DNA of 64,000 nt from an uncultured Verrucomicrobiota bacterium (lineage in GTDB: Bacteria > Verrucomicrobiota > Verrucomicrobiia > Opitutales > Opitutaceae), in assembly GCA_903869675.1 (NCBI GenBank), contig CAIQAB010000021.1, forward strand, positions 1-64,000, in the 5' to 3' direction. The notes under the pieces were generated by a model that did not search any database, had not been told where the DNA came from, and saw only the letters and a program-made list of their open reading frames with translations. A program made the position numbers and the translations under genes. Of this stretch, positions 46,046 to 54,732 are shown in pieces (position 1 is the stretch's first letter; every line of letters begins with the position of its first letter).

Positions 46046-47071
46046 TCAGCCCGTCGTGGTTCGCAAAGTCGGTCCTTCCTGCCAGCGTCCCGCCACACTG
46101 AGCACGGCGGACGTAGCCGGCACCCCGAATTCATTTTGCTGCAGATTGGCGATCACCGCCTCCGCACTGCGGCGGCCGATCAGCGCCGGCTGTAGATCGA
46201 TGCCCGCGCAAGGCACCTCCGCCATAAGCTGGTTGAGGCAGACAAAACCATGCGTCTCCGGCACTCGGGCGCCCTCCGCCTCCATCCAAGGTATCACCCG
46301 GGTCCAGTGCCCCAGCACCACATCCGGCCGCTCCTCGCGAAACCAGGCGCGAAACTCCGCCTCCTGCACCTCGGTGCCCGAGGAACGCAGCGGCTGGACC
46401 GGACCTCGATTGAAGTGGTGGCTTTGCACGACCAGAAAAGCGCCCTCCCAACGGTGATGCAGCCGCTCGTCGATATGTTTGGATAAAACCAAGCCAGGCC
46501 GCTTGTAACCCGCCGCCCGCACTCGCTCCAGGGCTTCGATCATATTGCGATGATGATCCGGACAAACCGTGTTCAGCGGCGGGCTGTGGATCACATAGTC
46601 CGTATAGATGCCGGCATAGTTAGGCCAGTCGAGCTGCGTGTAATCCGGCTCGCCCCAGCACGGCAGAAGAATGACCCCGTGGATGCCACGAGCCTTGAGG
46701 ATGCCGTCGAGCCGCTTCACAGTGACTCCCTTGGCCGAAACGGTCAGACGCTCGGCTTCAAAGCCGAGTTCCCGTGCCCGCACCCGGGCCGCTTGAAGGA
46801 GTTTTTCCGGAAACTCGGTCGCATATTGTGGCCGCCCGTCGTTCACCGCCTCAACCAGCGCCAACACGCCTCGGAACGTTCCACCCGCCGAACGCCGCAA
46901 CTGCGACATCAACGCCGCCGCCAGAGGATTGCTTTTGTAGCCGGCGGCCGCCGCCGCGGCCCGCACTCGTGTGATCGTCTCCGCCCGCACTCGCGGAACC
47001 CCGCGCAAAGCCTCGGACACGGTGGCGCGGGACAAACCCAACTGCGCCGCGAGGGATCGAATGGTCGCCAT
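46046..47071 (-). CDS. LacI-family transcriptional regulator
   Basis: 341 residues. The N-terminal helix-turn-helix TIRSLAAQLGLSRATVSEALRGVPRVRAETITRVRAAAAAAGYKSNP is of the LacI/GalR type with its hinge-like region. The C-terminal periplasmic-binding-protein-like part includes GVILLPCWGEPDY and AGIDLQPALIGRRSAEAVIANL. The ATG start at 47071 is directly preceded by the palindrome at 47072-47090, which suggests autoregulation. It likely responds to a sugar or uronate from the adjacent pectin/xylan genes; the effector is unknown. Confidence 0.92.
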   Translation of the reverse strand: MATIRSLAAQLGLSRATVSEALRGVPRVRAETITRVRAAAAAAGYKSNPLAAALMSQLRRSAGGTFRGVLALVEAVNDGRPQYATEFPEKLLQAARVRARELGFEAERLTVSAKGVTVKRLDGILKARGIHGVILLPCWGEPDYTQLDWPNYAGIYTDYVIHSPPLNTVCPDHHRNMIEALERVRAAGYKRPGLVLSKHIDERLHHRWEGAFLVVQSHHFNRGPVQPLRSSGTEVQEAEFRAWFREERPDVVLGHWTRVIPWMEAEGARVPETHGFVCLNQLMAEVPCAGIDLQPALIGRRSAEAVIANLQQNEFGVPATSAVLSVAGRWQEGPTLRTTTG

Positions 47072-47090
47072 AGTTCGGACTGTCTGAACT
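47072..47090. promoter_or_regulatory. Imperfect palindrome abutting the lacI-type start (candidate operator)
   Basis: AGTTCGGACTGTCTGAACT on the plus strand: 8 of 9 base pairs around the central base are symmetric apart from one purine change at each arm. It touches the start codon of the regulator and leaves no room for a normal ribosome-binding site, so the regulator may repress its own, possibly leaderless, mRNA. Confidence 0.55.
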
Positions 47091-47215
47091 CTGGCCGTTG
47101 GCTGCGAGCGTCAACCGCAATCAAGGTGATACCGCTTTACCCTTATCGCCGCGCCCCCTCACCCCAGCCGGCCCCACCCATAGGCCGGGGAACCCACCTC
47201 CCTTGCCTGACCGCC

Positions 47216-47929
47216 ATGCTCCAACCCCGCCCCATCCGCCCTCGCGCCGGTTTTACCTTAATCGAACTCCTCACGGTTATCGCTATCATCGGCATCCTCG
47301 CCGCGATCATCATCCCGACCGTGTCTAGAGTGCGACAAAGCGCGCAGAACGGCCAGTGCGTTTCGCAGCTTCGAGAGTGGGGACGCGTGATCAATCTGTA
47401 TGCCCTGGAAACCAAAGGTAACTACTACAGTAAAAATTGGGCCAGCGTAGCCGACGCCGACGCCCCGGGCGGCATCAGCTACAAACGCTATTTCAGTAAA
47501 TCGAATGAAGAAGGGTTTCGCATGCGCCTATGCCCCACTGACCCCCAGACCAAGGTCATCTTGGCCAGCACCACCCGGGCAGCCAATCCGACATACGGCA
47601 TGGTGCGCGGTTCGATTGGCGGCACCCTGACCACCTTGGCTTCGGAAACCGCCATCCCCCTCGGGCGCGCCCGCACGCCCTCGCAATATGTTCTCATGAT
47701 GGACGCTATTTCCAATGCGAACATTGGTATCACTCCCTCCTCCCTGGCTGAATTCCAAAAATACATCGGTGATCAAGTAGACCCCACTTTGGCCGACCCC
47801 GCCCGCCACGGCACCAAATTCAACGCCGTCTTCGGCGACTGCAGCGTTAAGCGCGTAAGTTGGACCAAGACCGTTGGCGACACCTCCTCCGTATTCAGCA
47901 TGCGCAATGTCTGGTTCCAGCTCTACTGA
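47216..47929 (+). CDS. Prepilin-like protein with type II N-terminal cleavage/methylation motif
   Basis: 237 residues from ATG 47216 (MLQPRPIRPRAGFTLIELL). The class III signal GFTLIELLTVIAIIGILAAIIIPTVSRVRQSA gives Gly-Phe as prepilin peptidase site and Glu at +5. The C-terminal part has a LMMDAIS segment and ARHGTKFNAVFGDCSVKRVSW, resembling the 'RHGG-KANVLFADG' end of Verrucomicrobia/Planctomycetes pseudopilins. These multi-copy secreted pseudopilins have unknown function. The gene is divergent from lacI and precedes the large repeat protein. Confidence 0.88.
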   Translation: MLQPRPIRPRAGFTLIELLTVIAIIGILAAIIIPTVSRVRQSAQNGQCVSQLREWGRVINLYALETKGNYYSKNWASVADADAPGGISYKRYFSKSNEEGFRMRLCPTDPQTKVILASTTRAANPTYGMVRGSIGGTLTTLASETAIPLGRARTPSQYVLMMDAISNANIGITPSSLAEFQKYIGDQVDPTLADPARHGTKFNAVFGDCSVKRVSWTKTVGDTSSVFSMRNVWFQLY

Positions 47930-48008
47930 GGTCTCACACCAGCTTCAGGCCGATCACCGCCCCGCCCTCCACCCGCGACGCACCCTAATTCCACTTTCCC
48001 CTACCCCC

Positions 48009-51000
48009 ATGCATTCCCGCTCCTCCCGCTCCCATAAACGCACCGCGCTCTCCGCGCTCCTGCTCGCCGCCTTAGCCTCCCTCGCCCAGGCTGCCGACCT
48101 TTATAAGGCCAATAACGAAACCAACCTAGATGCACTCGCCGCCTGGGTGAACGCCGACAATAGCGCCATCACCACCGCACCGGCCAATACGACCACATCG
48201 ACCGATACCTGGATCTTCGACAACCGCGTCATCCTCGCCGGAGATGTCGACGGCGTGCAATCGGTGACCGTAGGCGCGGGTAAAGATCTGGGCGTGCGCA
48301 CCATTCAAATCAAGGATCCGGCCCTCCCGATTTCCTTCAACGGTAACGGTCGCACCTTCACCGCCACCAACACCGGCGGTATCGACATGGCCTCTGCCAC
48401 CAAGAACCTCACGTTGCAGAACATGTTCTATCGCGTGGCCGCCAGCGGTAATACCATCAATCTGCAGGTCGCCACTGGCCGCACCCTCACTTTCGGATCC
48501 ACCGCCCAGGTCAACGTCCGCAGCAACGCCGGCGGCGTGATCGTGAATTGTAACACCGACGGCGTAAGCACCGGCACCATCATTTTTGGCGCCGCCTTTG
48601 CCCCCAGTAACGTAATCATCGGAGCGGGACGCGTGGAGTTCAATAACCCTGCCGGCAACACTCGCCTCGGCACACCCACCACCACCGTCAACGGCGGCAC
48701 CTTGGTCGTGGGCAATACCACCGGGTCAGCAACCGGTTCCAGTCCGATCACCCTAAATAACACCGCCACACTCACGGGAGCTGGTATCGTCACTGGCTTA
48801 GTAACCGCCAACGCCGGAACCACCCTCGCTCCCGGCCTGAACGGCCTCGGCACCCTCAAGGTCGGCTCCCTTACCCTGGCCACCGACAGCAAGATTCTCT
48901 GGGAAGCCAACAACCCCCTTGAAGCCGATACGCTTCAAGTGACCGCCGCTAACGGCCTCACCATAAACGGTGGCGTCGTCTCCCTCTACAACCCCGGCAC
49001 CACCGATCCGCTCACTACCGTGGGAGTTTTTGATCTCATCAAGTTTACCGGAGCCCTCAACGGCGCCCTGAGCAACCTCACGCTGAACCCCGCCACCCAA
49101 ATCGCAGACCGCATCTACACCCTAGGACTCGGCGCCAATGGCGTCACCCTCACGATCGCCACCGCCGCCGCCATCGAGCGATCCTGGGACGCCGATGCTT
49201 CCGGCACTTGGTCCACCGCTGCCAACTGGACCGCCGACACCGTCCCCGACGCCGTCGGCACCATCACCAATATCACCGGGGCAGCCGGAGCCACCTTCTC
49301 CGCGGCCCGCACCATCACCCTCGACGCCCCGCGGACTGTGGGCGCACTTACTCTCGATTCCGCTCAGGCCGTCACCATCGATGGAACCTCGACGCTCACA
49401 CTGGACAACAATAGCGCCGCCGCCCTGCTCAACGCCTCCGGCACCGACCACCTCATTTCTACCCCGCTGGCTCTCAAGGCCGGGGGTGTTCTCGCCGATG
49501 TGGCGGACACTAAAACCCTCACCCTCGGCGGCGCGGTCAGCGGCACCGGCGTAGGCATCGTAAAATCCGGCACGGGCACGCTTCTGCTGACCGCCAACAA
49601 CACCTACACCGGCAACACCTCCATCTCGGCCGGCACCCTTCAGGTCGGCGCCGGCGGCACTACCGGCGCGGTCGCCGGCCCCATCGCCAGCAGCGGCGTC
49701 CTGCGCTTCAACCGCTCGGATTCCGTCGCGTTGTCTTCCGTAATCAGCGGCACCGGCGAGGTCCAGTTCACCGGCGCGGGCGACACCACCCTAAGCGCGG
49801 CCAACACCTACTCAGGCGCCACCACGCTATCCTCCGGCACCCTGATAATCGCAAACTCAGCCGCTCTGCAGAATAGCACGCTCACCTACTCGACCACCGG
49901 AGGCTCCCTCGTGGTGGCCGACCCCGTCGCTTCCCTGACGCTCGGAGGCCTAGCCGGCGACCGCGCCCTGCCCTTGGCCAACACCCTTTCCGGTCCCCTT
50001 GCGCTGACCGTCGGCCAGAACAACGCCTCCACCACCTACACCGGTTCCCCCTCGGGCTCGGGCCTCAGTTTCACCAAGACCGGCTCCGGCACACTGACCC
50101 TGGGCGGCGTGCATACCTATACGGGTGACGCCATCGCCGTCCCCGCCGTCGTCGCCACCACCGTCTCTGCCGGCACCCTGGCGATCAGCACGGGGGCAAC
50201 TTTCAACACCGCTGCCGCCAATCTCGGCACCGCCTCGACCGCTCGTCTCTTGGTCAACGGCGGCACCCTCAACGCCTCCGCCGCCTCCCTGCTCACCAAC
50301 GCATCCATCGGCTTCGAGGTGACCTCGGGCGTGGCTAACTTCAACGGCGGCATTGTCACGGAGTCCAACCAGTCGTCCGCCGAACCCTTCATCAACGTGA
50401 CCGGCGGCATCCTCAACGCCGCCTCCATCTCCCTCAGCCGGGGTGCCCTCAGCATCACCTCCGAGCCGGCCAGCGGCCAGGTCACGCAAGGCCTCTACGT
50501 CAACGGCGGCGCCGTGAACGTCACCGGAGCGCTCGGCATCGGCGCCCTCACCGGTGCGAACTCGAGCGTCAGCGCCCGCGTTGATTCCGGCTCCCTCACA
50601 GTCGGTGGCGCCGTAACCGTTGGTATAAATAATACCGGTCGCTGGTCGGTGCTCGATATCAATGGAGGCACCTTCACCTCGACCGATTCCACCTCCGGCG
50701 TGCTGCTCGGCAGCCCCTTCGCCGGCCAGGTGATGATGCACGTGCGCGGCTCGGGCGTCGCCAAAGTGCAACGCATCCAGTTCGGCCAAGGCGCCTTGGC
50801 TGGAAAATCCTACCTGAACTTGGGCGGCGGCACGCTCTATGTTGGCTCCGGCGGCTTGGTGCTGGGTAGCTCCGACACGACCTTCGTCGCCGGCCTTCGC
50901 CTCGGCGCCGGCACCCTCGGCGCCCTCGCCGACTGGTCCTCCACCCTGCCCGTTGCCATGAACGGCAGCCCCGCCATCGTAACCGGCGACGACGACCTCG

Positions 51001-51890
51001 GCGCGGCCCACGTCATCACGCTCCAAGGCGCGGCCACCGGTCTGGGCGCGCTCACTAAGAACGGCGCCGGCACCGTGCGCTTCACCTCGCCCTCCAATGA
51101 TTACTTCGGGCCGACCTTGGTCAACGCCGGCCGGCTCGGTCTCGCCGGCCACACCAGCGACGTGATCACCGTGGCCGCCGGCGCCACCCTGGCCCCCGAG
51201 GGCGCGCTCTCGGCCGACACCGGCGCATCGATCGAAGGCAACTTGGCCATCGCCTACGCTGCCTCCGCCACTCCGCCCGTCCCCAGCATCACCGCCGCCG
51301 CCGGCGGCTTCACCCTCGGCGCCGCCTCGACCCTGACGATCAACGGCACCGGCACGCTGACCGCGCCGTCCTACGTCCTGCTGAAAGGCACCGCCGCCGT
51401 CACCGGCACCTTCGCCTCTGTCACCGGGCTACCCGCGGGCTACTCGCTCAACTATGCCTATGACGACGACGCGAGCGAGGCCACCCCCGCCGTGGTGGCT
51501 CTCGTCGCCGCGCCGCTCTCTCCCTACCAGGCTTGGGCCGCCGGCTACCCCTCGCTCACCGACGCCCTTACCGGCTCTGATCCTGACGGCGACGGCCTCA
51601 GCAACTTCGCCGAATATGCGCTCGCCCAGTCTCCCGTAGAAAGCGACGCCTCGGCCGCCTACACCACCGGCCGTTCGGGCAACTTCCTTACCCTCGCCTT
51701 CGATCATCCGGGCAACGCCACCCTGCGCTACGAGATCGAGGCCAAGTCCGACCTTTCCGCCGCCTCTTGGAGCGTCGTTTATACCTTCGACCCCTTCACG
51801 ACGGCCGGAGCCGCCACCTACACCGACACCGTGGATATCACTGCCACCCCTCGTCGCTTCTTGCGCCTCAAGGTTACCCAGACGCCCTGA
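48009..51890 (+). CDS. Large secreted autotransporter-associated beta-strand repeat protein
   Basis: 1293 residues from ATG 48009 (MHSRSSRSHKRTALSALLL), with a signal peptide ending AQA near residue 28; the frame is open to 47874 but this start is better. The middle consists of repeats with the pattern GTGTLLLTANNTYTGNTSI-SAGTLQV and similar GANTYSGATTL units (PF12951-like), expected to fold as a beta-helix. There is no recognisable beta-barrel; the end has DPDGDGLSNFAEYAL and a beta-sandwich ending RRFLRLKVTQTP, common in secreted Verrucomicrobia proteins. Probably a surface adhesin or carbohydrate-interacting protein. A terminator follows. Confidence 0.85.
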   Translation: MHSRSSRSHKRTALSALLLAALASLAQAADLYKANNETNLDALAAWVNADNSAITTAPANTTTSTDTWIFDNRVILAGDVDGVQSVTVGAGKDLGVRTIQIKDPALPISFNGNGRTFTATNTGGIDMASATKNLTLQNMFYRVAASGNTINLQVATGRTLTFGSTAQVNVRSNAGGVIVNCNTDGVSTGTIIFGAAFAPSNVIIGAGRVEFNNPAGNTRLGTPTTTVNGGTLVVGNTTGSATGSSPITLNNTATLTGAGIVTGLVTANAGTTLAPGLNGLGTLKVGSLTLATDSKILWEANNPLEADTLQVTAANGLTINGGVVSLYNPGTTDPLTTVGVFDLIKFTGALNGALSNLTLNPATQIADRIYTLGLGANGVTLTIATAAAIERSWDADASGTWSTAANWTADTVPDAVGTITNITGAAGATFSAARTITLDAPRTVGALTLDSAQAVTIDGTSTLTLDNNSAAALLNASGTDHLISTPLALKAGGVLADVADTKTLTLGGAVSGTGVGIVKSGTGTLLLTANNTYTGNTSISAGTLQVGAGGTTGAVAGPIASSGVLRFNRSDSVALSSVISGTGEVQFTGAGDTTLSAANTYSGATTLSSGTLIIANSAALQNSTLTYSTTGGSLVVADPVASLTLGGLAGDRALPLANTLSGPLALTVGQNNASTTYTGSPSGSGLSFTKTGSGTLTLGGVHTYTGDAIAVPAVVATTVSAGTLAISTGATFNTAAANLGTASTARLLVNGGTLNASAASLLTNASIGFEVTSGVANFNGGIVTESNQSSAEPFINVTGGILNAASISLSRGALSITSEPASGQVTQGLYVNGGAVNVTGALGIGALTGANSSVSARVDSGSLTVGGAVTVGINNTGRWSVLDINGGTFTSTDSTSGVLLGSPFAGQVMMHVRGSGVAKVQRIQFGQGALAGKSYLNLGGGTLYVGSGGLVLGSSDTTFVAGLRLGAGTLGALADWSSTLPVAMNGSPAIVTGDDDLGAAHVITLQGAATGLGALTKNGAGTVRFTSPSNDYFGPTLVNAGRLGLAGHTSDVITVAAGATLAPEGALSADTGASIEGNLAIAYAASATPPVPSITAAAGGFTLGAASTLTINGTGTLTAPSYVLLKGTAAVTGTFASVTGLPAGYSLNYAYDDDASEATPAVVALVAAPLSPYQAWAAGYPSLTDALTGSDPDGDGLSNFAEYALAQSPVESDASAAYTTGRSGNFLTLAFDHPGNATLRYEIEAKSDLSAASWSVVYTFDPFTTAGAATYTDTVDITATPRRFLRLKVTQTP

Positions 51891-51924
51891 ACACCGGACC
51901 CCGGCTAAATCCCCGTTCTGCCCA

Positions 51925-51958
51925 CCCCGCTGGCGCGAGCCGGCGGGGTTTTCTTTTT
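51925..51958 (+). terminator. Terminator after the beta-strand repeat gene
   Basis: CCCCGC pairs with GCGGGG (51925-51930 and 51943-51948) through an inner GGC/GCC stem with one T/G mismatch and loop GCGA, then TTTTCTTTTT. It starts 34 bases after the stop codon. Confidence 0.9.
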
Positions 51959-52067
51959 CAAAAAATCACCAGATGACGCGTCGCCAGGCTTCAAAGTTGA
52001 CCGTAAAACTTTCCATGTTCGCGCTTTCCTCGGCCGTCCGCGTGGATTCGCTTCCTAAGTAGCCCCT

Positions 52068-53513
52068 ATGCAAAAAGAAGTCCTCTGGATCGCCTCCCTG
52101 TGCGTGCAGGAAAACGTCCTCAATGCCAAACGCGCCGCCGCCATCGCCCAAGGCCTGCCCGCCGGCGCGGACGCCCTCGGCTTCGGCCAGGCCCTGCTCG
52201 ACCAGGAAATCACCACCGACCTCGACCTGCTCAACCGCCTCGTCGAGGAGTCGCAGACCCTCGCCGCCTCCGACGCCGAGCCCCCGGCTTTACCCGGCCT
52301 GCCCGCAACCCAGCCAGCCGCCTCGGCTCCAGCCCAAGCCGCCGGCACCACTGCCACCCCCGCTCCGGCCCCGGCCGCCCCGCCCCCTCCGCCGGTTTCC
52401 AGCCAGGTGGATTTTTCCGTCGTCCCCAACCTGGGCGAACTTGATCTGAAGGCCTTCATGCTTGGCCTGCTCGGCACCGTTCAACGCCTCGGCGCGAGCG
52501 ACCTCCACCTCTCCGCCGGCGCACCACCCTACGTGCGTAACATGCGCGCCCTGAGCTTCCTGTCCACCCAACCCCTCTCCGCCGCCGATTCACAGCGCCT
52601 CAACACCTGCCTGCTGGCGCCGCCCGAGGTCGAGATCTTCAACAAGAAACGCGACTACGACTACGCCTTGGCCATGGAGGGCGGCCGCCGCATCCGCGTA
52701 AACCTGATGGAACACAAGGAGGGCGCCAAGGGCACCTACCGCATCGTGCCAGAAAAGGTCCGCACCCCGGCCGAGCTCGGCTTCAAAAACACCGCCGTCA
52801 TCGAGAAACTCCTCAGCTACCACAACGGCCTCATCCTCGTCACCGGCCCCGTGGGCGCAGGCAAGACCACGACGCTTAATTCCCTCATTGATCAACTCAA
52901 CCGCACCCGCGACGACCATGTGATCACGGTCGAGGACCCAATCGAGTTCCTCCACCAGAGCCAGGGGTGCAACGTCACCCAACGCCAGGCCGGTCGCCAC
53001 ACCAATACCTTCGCCACCGCCCTGAAGGCCGCCCTCCGCGAAGACCCCGACGTGATCGTGATCGGCGAGTTGCGCGACCTCGAGACCATCGAAATGGCCA
53101 TCAGCGCCTCCGAAACCGGCCACTTGGTGATCGGCACCATGCACACCAGCGACGCCACCTCGACCCTGAACCGTCTGCTCGACGTGTTCCCGCCCGGTCA
53201 ACAGTCTCAAATCCGCGCGATGGTGGCGCAGAGTCTCCGCGGTATCCTTTGCCAGCGCCTGCTGCCCGCCAAAAACGGCGGCGTCGCTCTCGCCGCCGAG
53301 ATCCTGGTCAACACTCTCGCAGTTTCCTCAATGGTGCGCGACGGCAAAACCCAAGGCATCCCCAGCGCCCTCGATACCGGCAAACGCGAGGGCATGATCT
53401 CCATGGACAACTCCATTCTGGACCTCTGGAAGGAAGGTAAAATCACCAACGAGGTCGCCCGAGTGAATATCCTCAACAAAGCCGTTCGCGCTGCCGTCCC
53501 CGCCAACGACTAA
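52068..53513 (+). CDS. PilT-family type IV pilus ATPase with N-terminal extension
   Basis: 481 residues, about 115 longer than PilT. Residues 1-65 are helical (KRAAAIAQGLPAGADALGFGQALLDQEITTD) and lead into a Pro/Ala linker (about 68-120). The ATPase has SDLHLSAGAPPYVRNM, Walker A GPVGAGKTTT, EDPIEFLH, DPDVIVIGELRDLETIE and the His box GHLVIGTMHTSDA. Twitching retraction ATPases form hexamers at the pilus base. The extension may regulate it. Directly followed after 55 bases by a second PilT, like the PilT-PilU arrangement. Confidence 0.88.
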   Translation: MQKEVLWIASLCVQENVLNAKRAAAIAQGLPAGADALGFGQALLDQEITTDLDLLNRLVEESQTLAASDAEPPALPGLPATQPAASAPAQAAGTTATPAPAPAAPPPPPVSSQVDFSVVPNLGELDLKAFMLGLLGTVQRLGASDLHLSAGAPPYVRNMRALSFLSTQPLSAADSQRLNTCLLAPPEVEIFNKKRDYDYALAMEGGRRIRVNLMEHKEGAKGTYRIVPEKVRTPAELGFKNTAVIEKLLSYHNGLILVTGPVGAGKTTTLNSLIDQLNRTRDDHVITVEDPIEFLHQSQGCNVTQRQAGRHTNTFATALKAALREDPDVIVIGELRDLETIEMAISASETGHLVIGTMHTSDATSTLNRLLDVFPPGQQSQIRAMVAQSLRGILCQRLLPAKNGGVALAAEILVNTLAVSSMVRDGKTQGIPSALDTGKREGMISMDNSILDLWKEGKITNEVARVNILNKAVRAAVPAND

Positions 53514-53568
53514 GGGCCCCCGCCCTCCGGCTACTCGCTACCCACTATCCGCTACTCCCCTTCTTCCC

Positions 53569-54666
53569 ATGCCCGCCGCCATCGACCACATGCTCCGCGC
53601 CATGCGCGCAAAAGACGGTTCCGACCTCCACATGATGGTCGGGATCCACCCCCGCGCCCGCGTATCCGGTTCCCTCCGCGACCTGACCGATTTCCCCAAA
53701 ATCACCTCCGAACACATGGAGGAGTTGCTGAAGGAAATCTGCGCTCCGCATCGCTGGGAACACTTCCTCAAGAACAACGACCTCGACTTCGCCTACGAGA
53801 TTCCCGGCCTCGCCCGCTTCCGCGTCAACTACCTGCGCAATGCCCTCGGCATGGCCGCCGTGTTCCGCCAGATCCCCTCAAAGATCCTGTCCTTTGACGA
53901 CCTGAAGCTGCCCGAAGCGTTGAAAAAACTCTGCGCCCTGCGCGAAGGCCTGGTCCTCGTGACCGGCCCCACCGGCTCCGGCAAGTCCACCACCCTCGCG
54001 GCGATGATGGACTACATTAATCTGAACTCCACCCGCCACATCATCACGGTGGAGGACCCCATCGAGTTCGTGCACCAGAACAAGAAGTCCGTCATCGTCC
54101 ACCGCGAGGTCTTGGAGCACACCGAGAGCTTCGCCGACGCCCTGAAGGGCGCGATGCGCGCCGACCCCGACATCATCCTGGTGGGCGAAATGCGCCAGCT
54201 CGAGACCATGCGCCTCGCCCTCGGCTGCGCATCCATGGGCATGCTCGTCTTTGCCACCCTGCATACCAACAACGCCCCGAAGACGATCGACCGCATCATC
54301 GACGCCTTCCCCGCCGATGAGCAAAACCAGATCCGCGTGACCCTCGGCTCCTGTCTCCGCGGCGTTGTGTCCCAGCTCCTCTGCAAGAAAAAGTCCGGCG
54401 GCCGCTGCGCCGTGCACGAAATCCTCCTGCCCCACGACGCCCTCGGCGGCACCATCCGCGCGGGCAATATTTCCGCAATCCGCAATATCATCGAAGGATC
54501 GATGGCCGATGGCATGGTCTCGATGGATTTCTCCCTGCGGAAACGCTTCGATAATGGCGAGATCAGCGCGCGCGAGGCCTACATGAAGGCCAACGACAAA
54601 GCCTCGTTTGATGCCATCCTCGCCGCCGAGACCGCCGCCGGCGGCGGCGCCGCTCCGGGCCACTAG
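53569..54666 (+). CDS. pilT: PilT/PilU-family type IV pilus retraction ATPase
   Basis: 365 residues, standard PilT length. N-terminal SDLHMMVGIHPRARVSGSL, then RFRVNYLRNALGMAAVFRQIP, Walker A GPTGSGKSTTLAAMMDYIN, EDPIEFVHQNKKSVIVHREV, Walker B DPDIILVGEMRQLETMRLAL and MLVFATLHTNNAPKTIDRIIDAFP. The C-terminal AHEILLPHDALGGTIRAGN part is typical. It drives pilus retraction; whether it is PilT or the accessory PilU cannot be settled. Ends 18 bases before a terminator. Confidence 0.92.
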   Translation: MPAAIDHMLRAMRAKDGSDLHMMVGIHPRARVSGSLRDLTDFPKITSEHMEELLKEICAPHRWEHFLKNNDLDFAYEIPGLARFRVNYLRNALGMAAVFRQIPSKILSFDDLKLPEALKKLCALREGLVLVTGPTGSGKSTTLAAMMDYINLNSTRHIITVEDPIEFVHQNKKSVIVHREVLEHTESFADALKGAMRADPDIILVGEMRQLETMRLALGCASMGMLVFATLHTNNAPKTIDRIIDAFPADEQNQIRVTLGSCLRGVVSQLLCKKKSGGRCAVHEILLPHDALGGTIRAGNISAIRNIIEGSMADGMVSMDFSLRKRFDNGEISAREAYMKANDKASFDAILAAETAAGGGAAPGH

Positions 54667-54684
54667 GACTCCGCGGCCACCCAG

Positions 54685-54723
54685 CGCTCCCTCTCCCCTT
54701 GCTTGGCGAGGGAAGCGTTTTTT
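54685..54723 (+). terminator. Terminator after the second pilT gene
   Basis: CGCT-CCCTC pairs with GAGGG-AAGCG (54685-54693 and 54708-54717) with a one-base bulge, followed by six T. It separates pilT from the convergent ftsH. Confidence 0.85.
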
Positions 54724-54732
54724 CGAGCCAAC

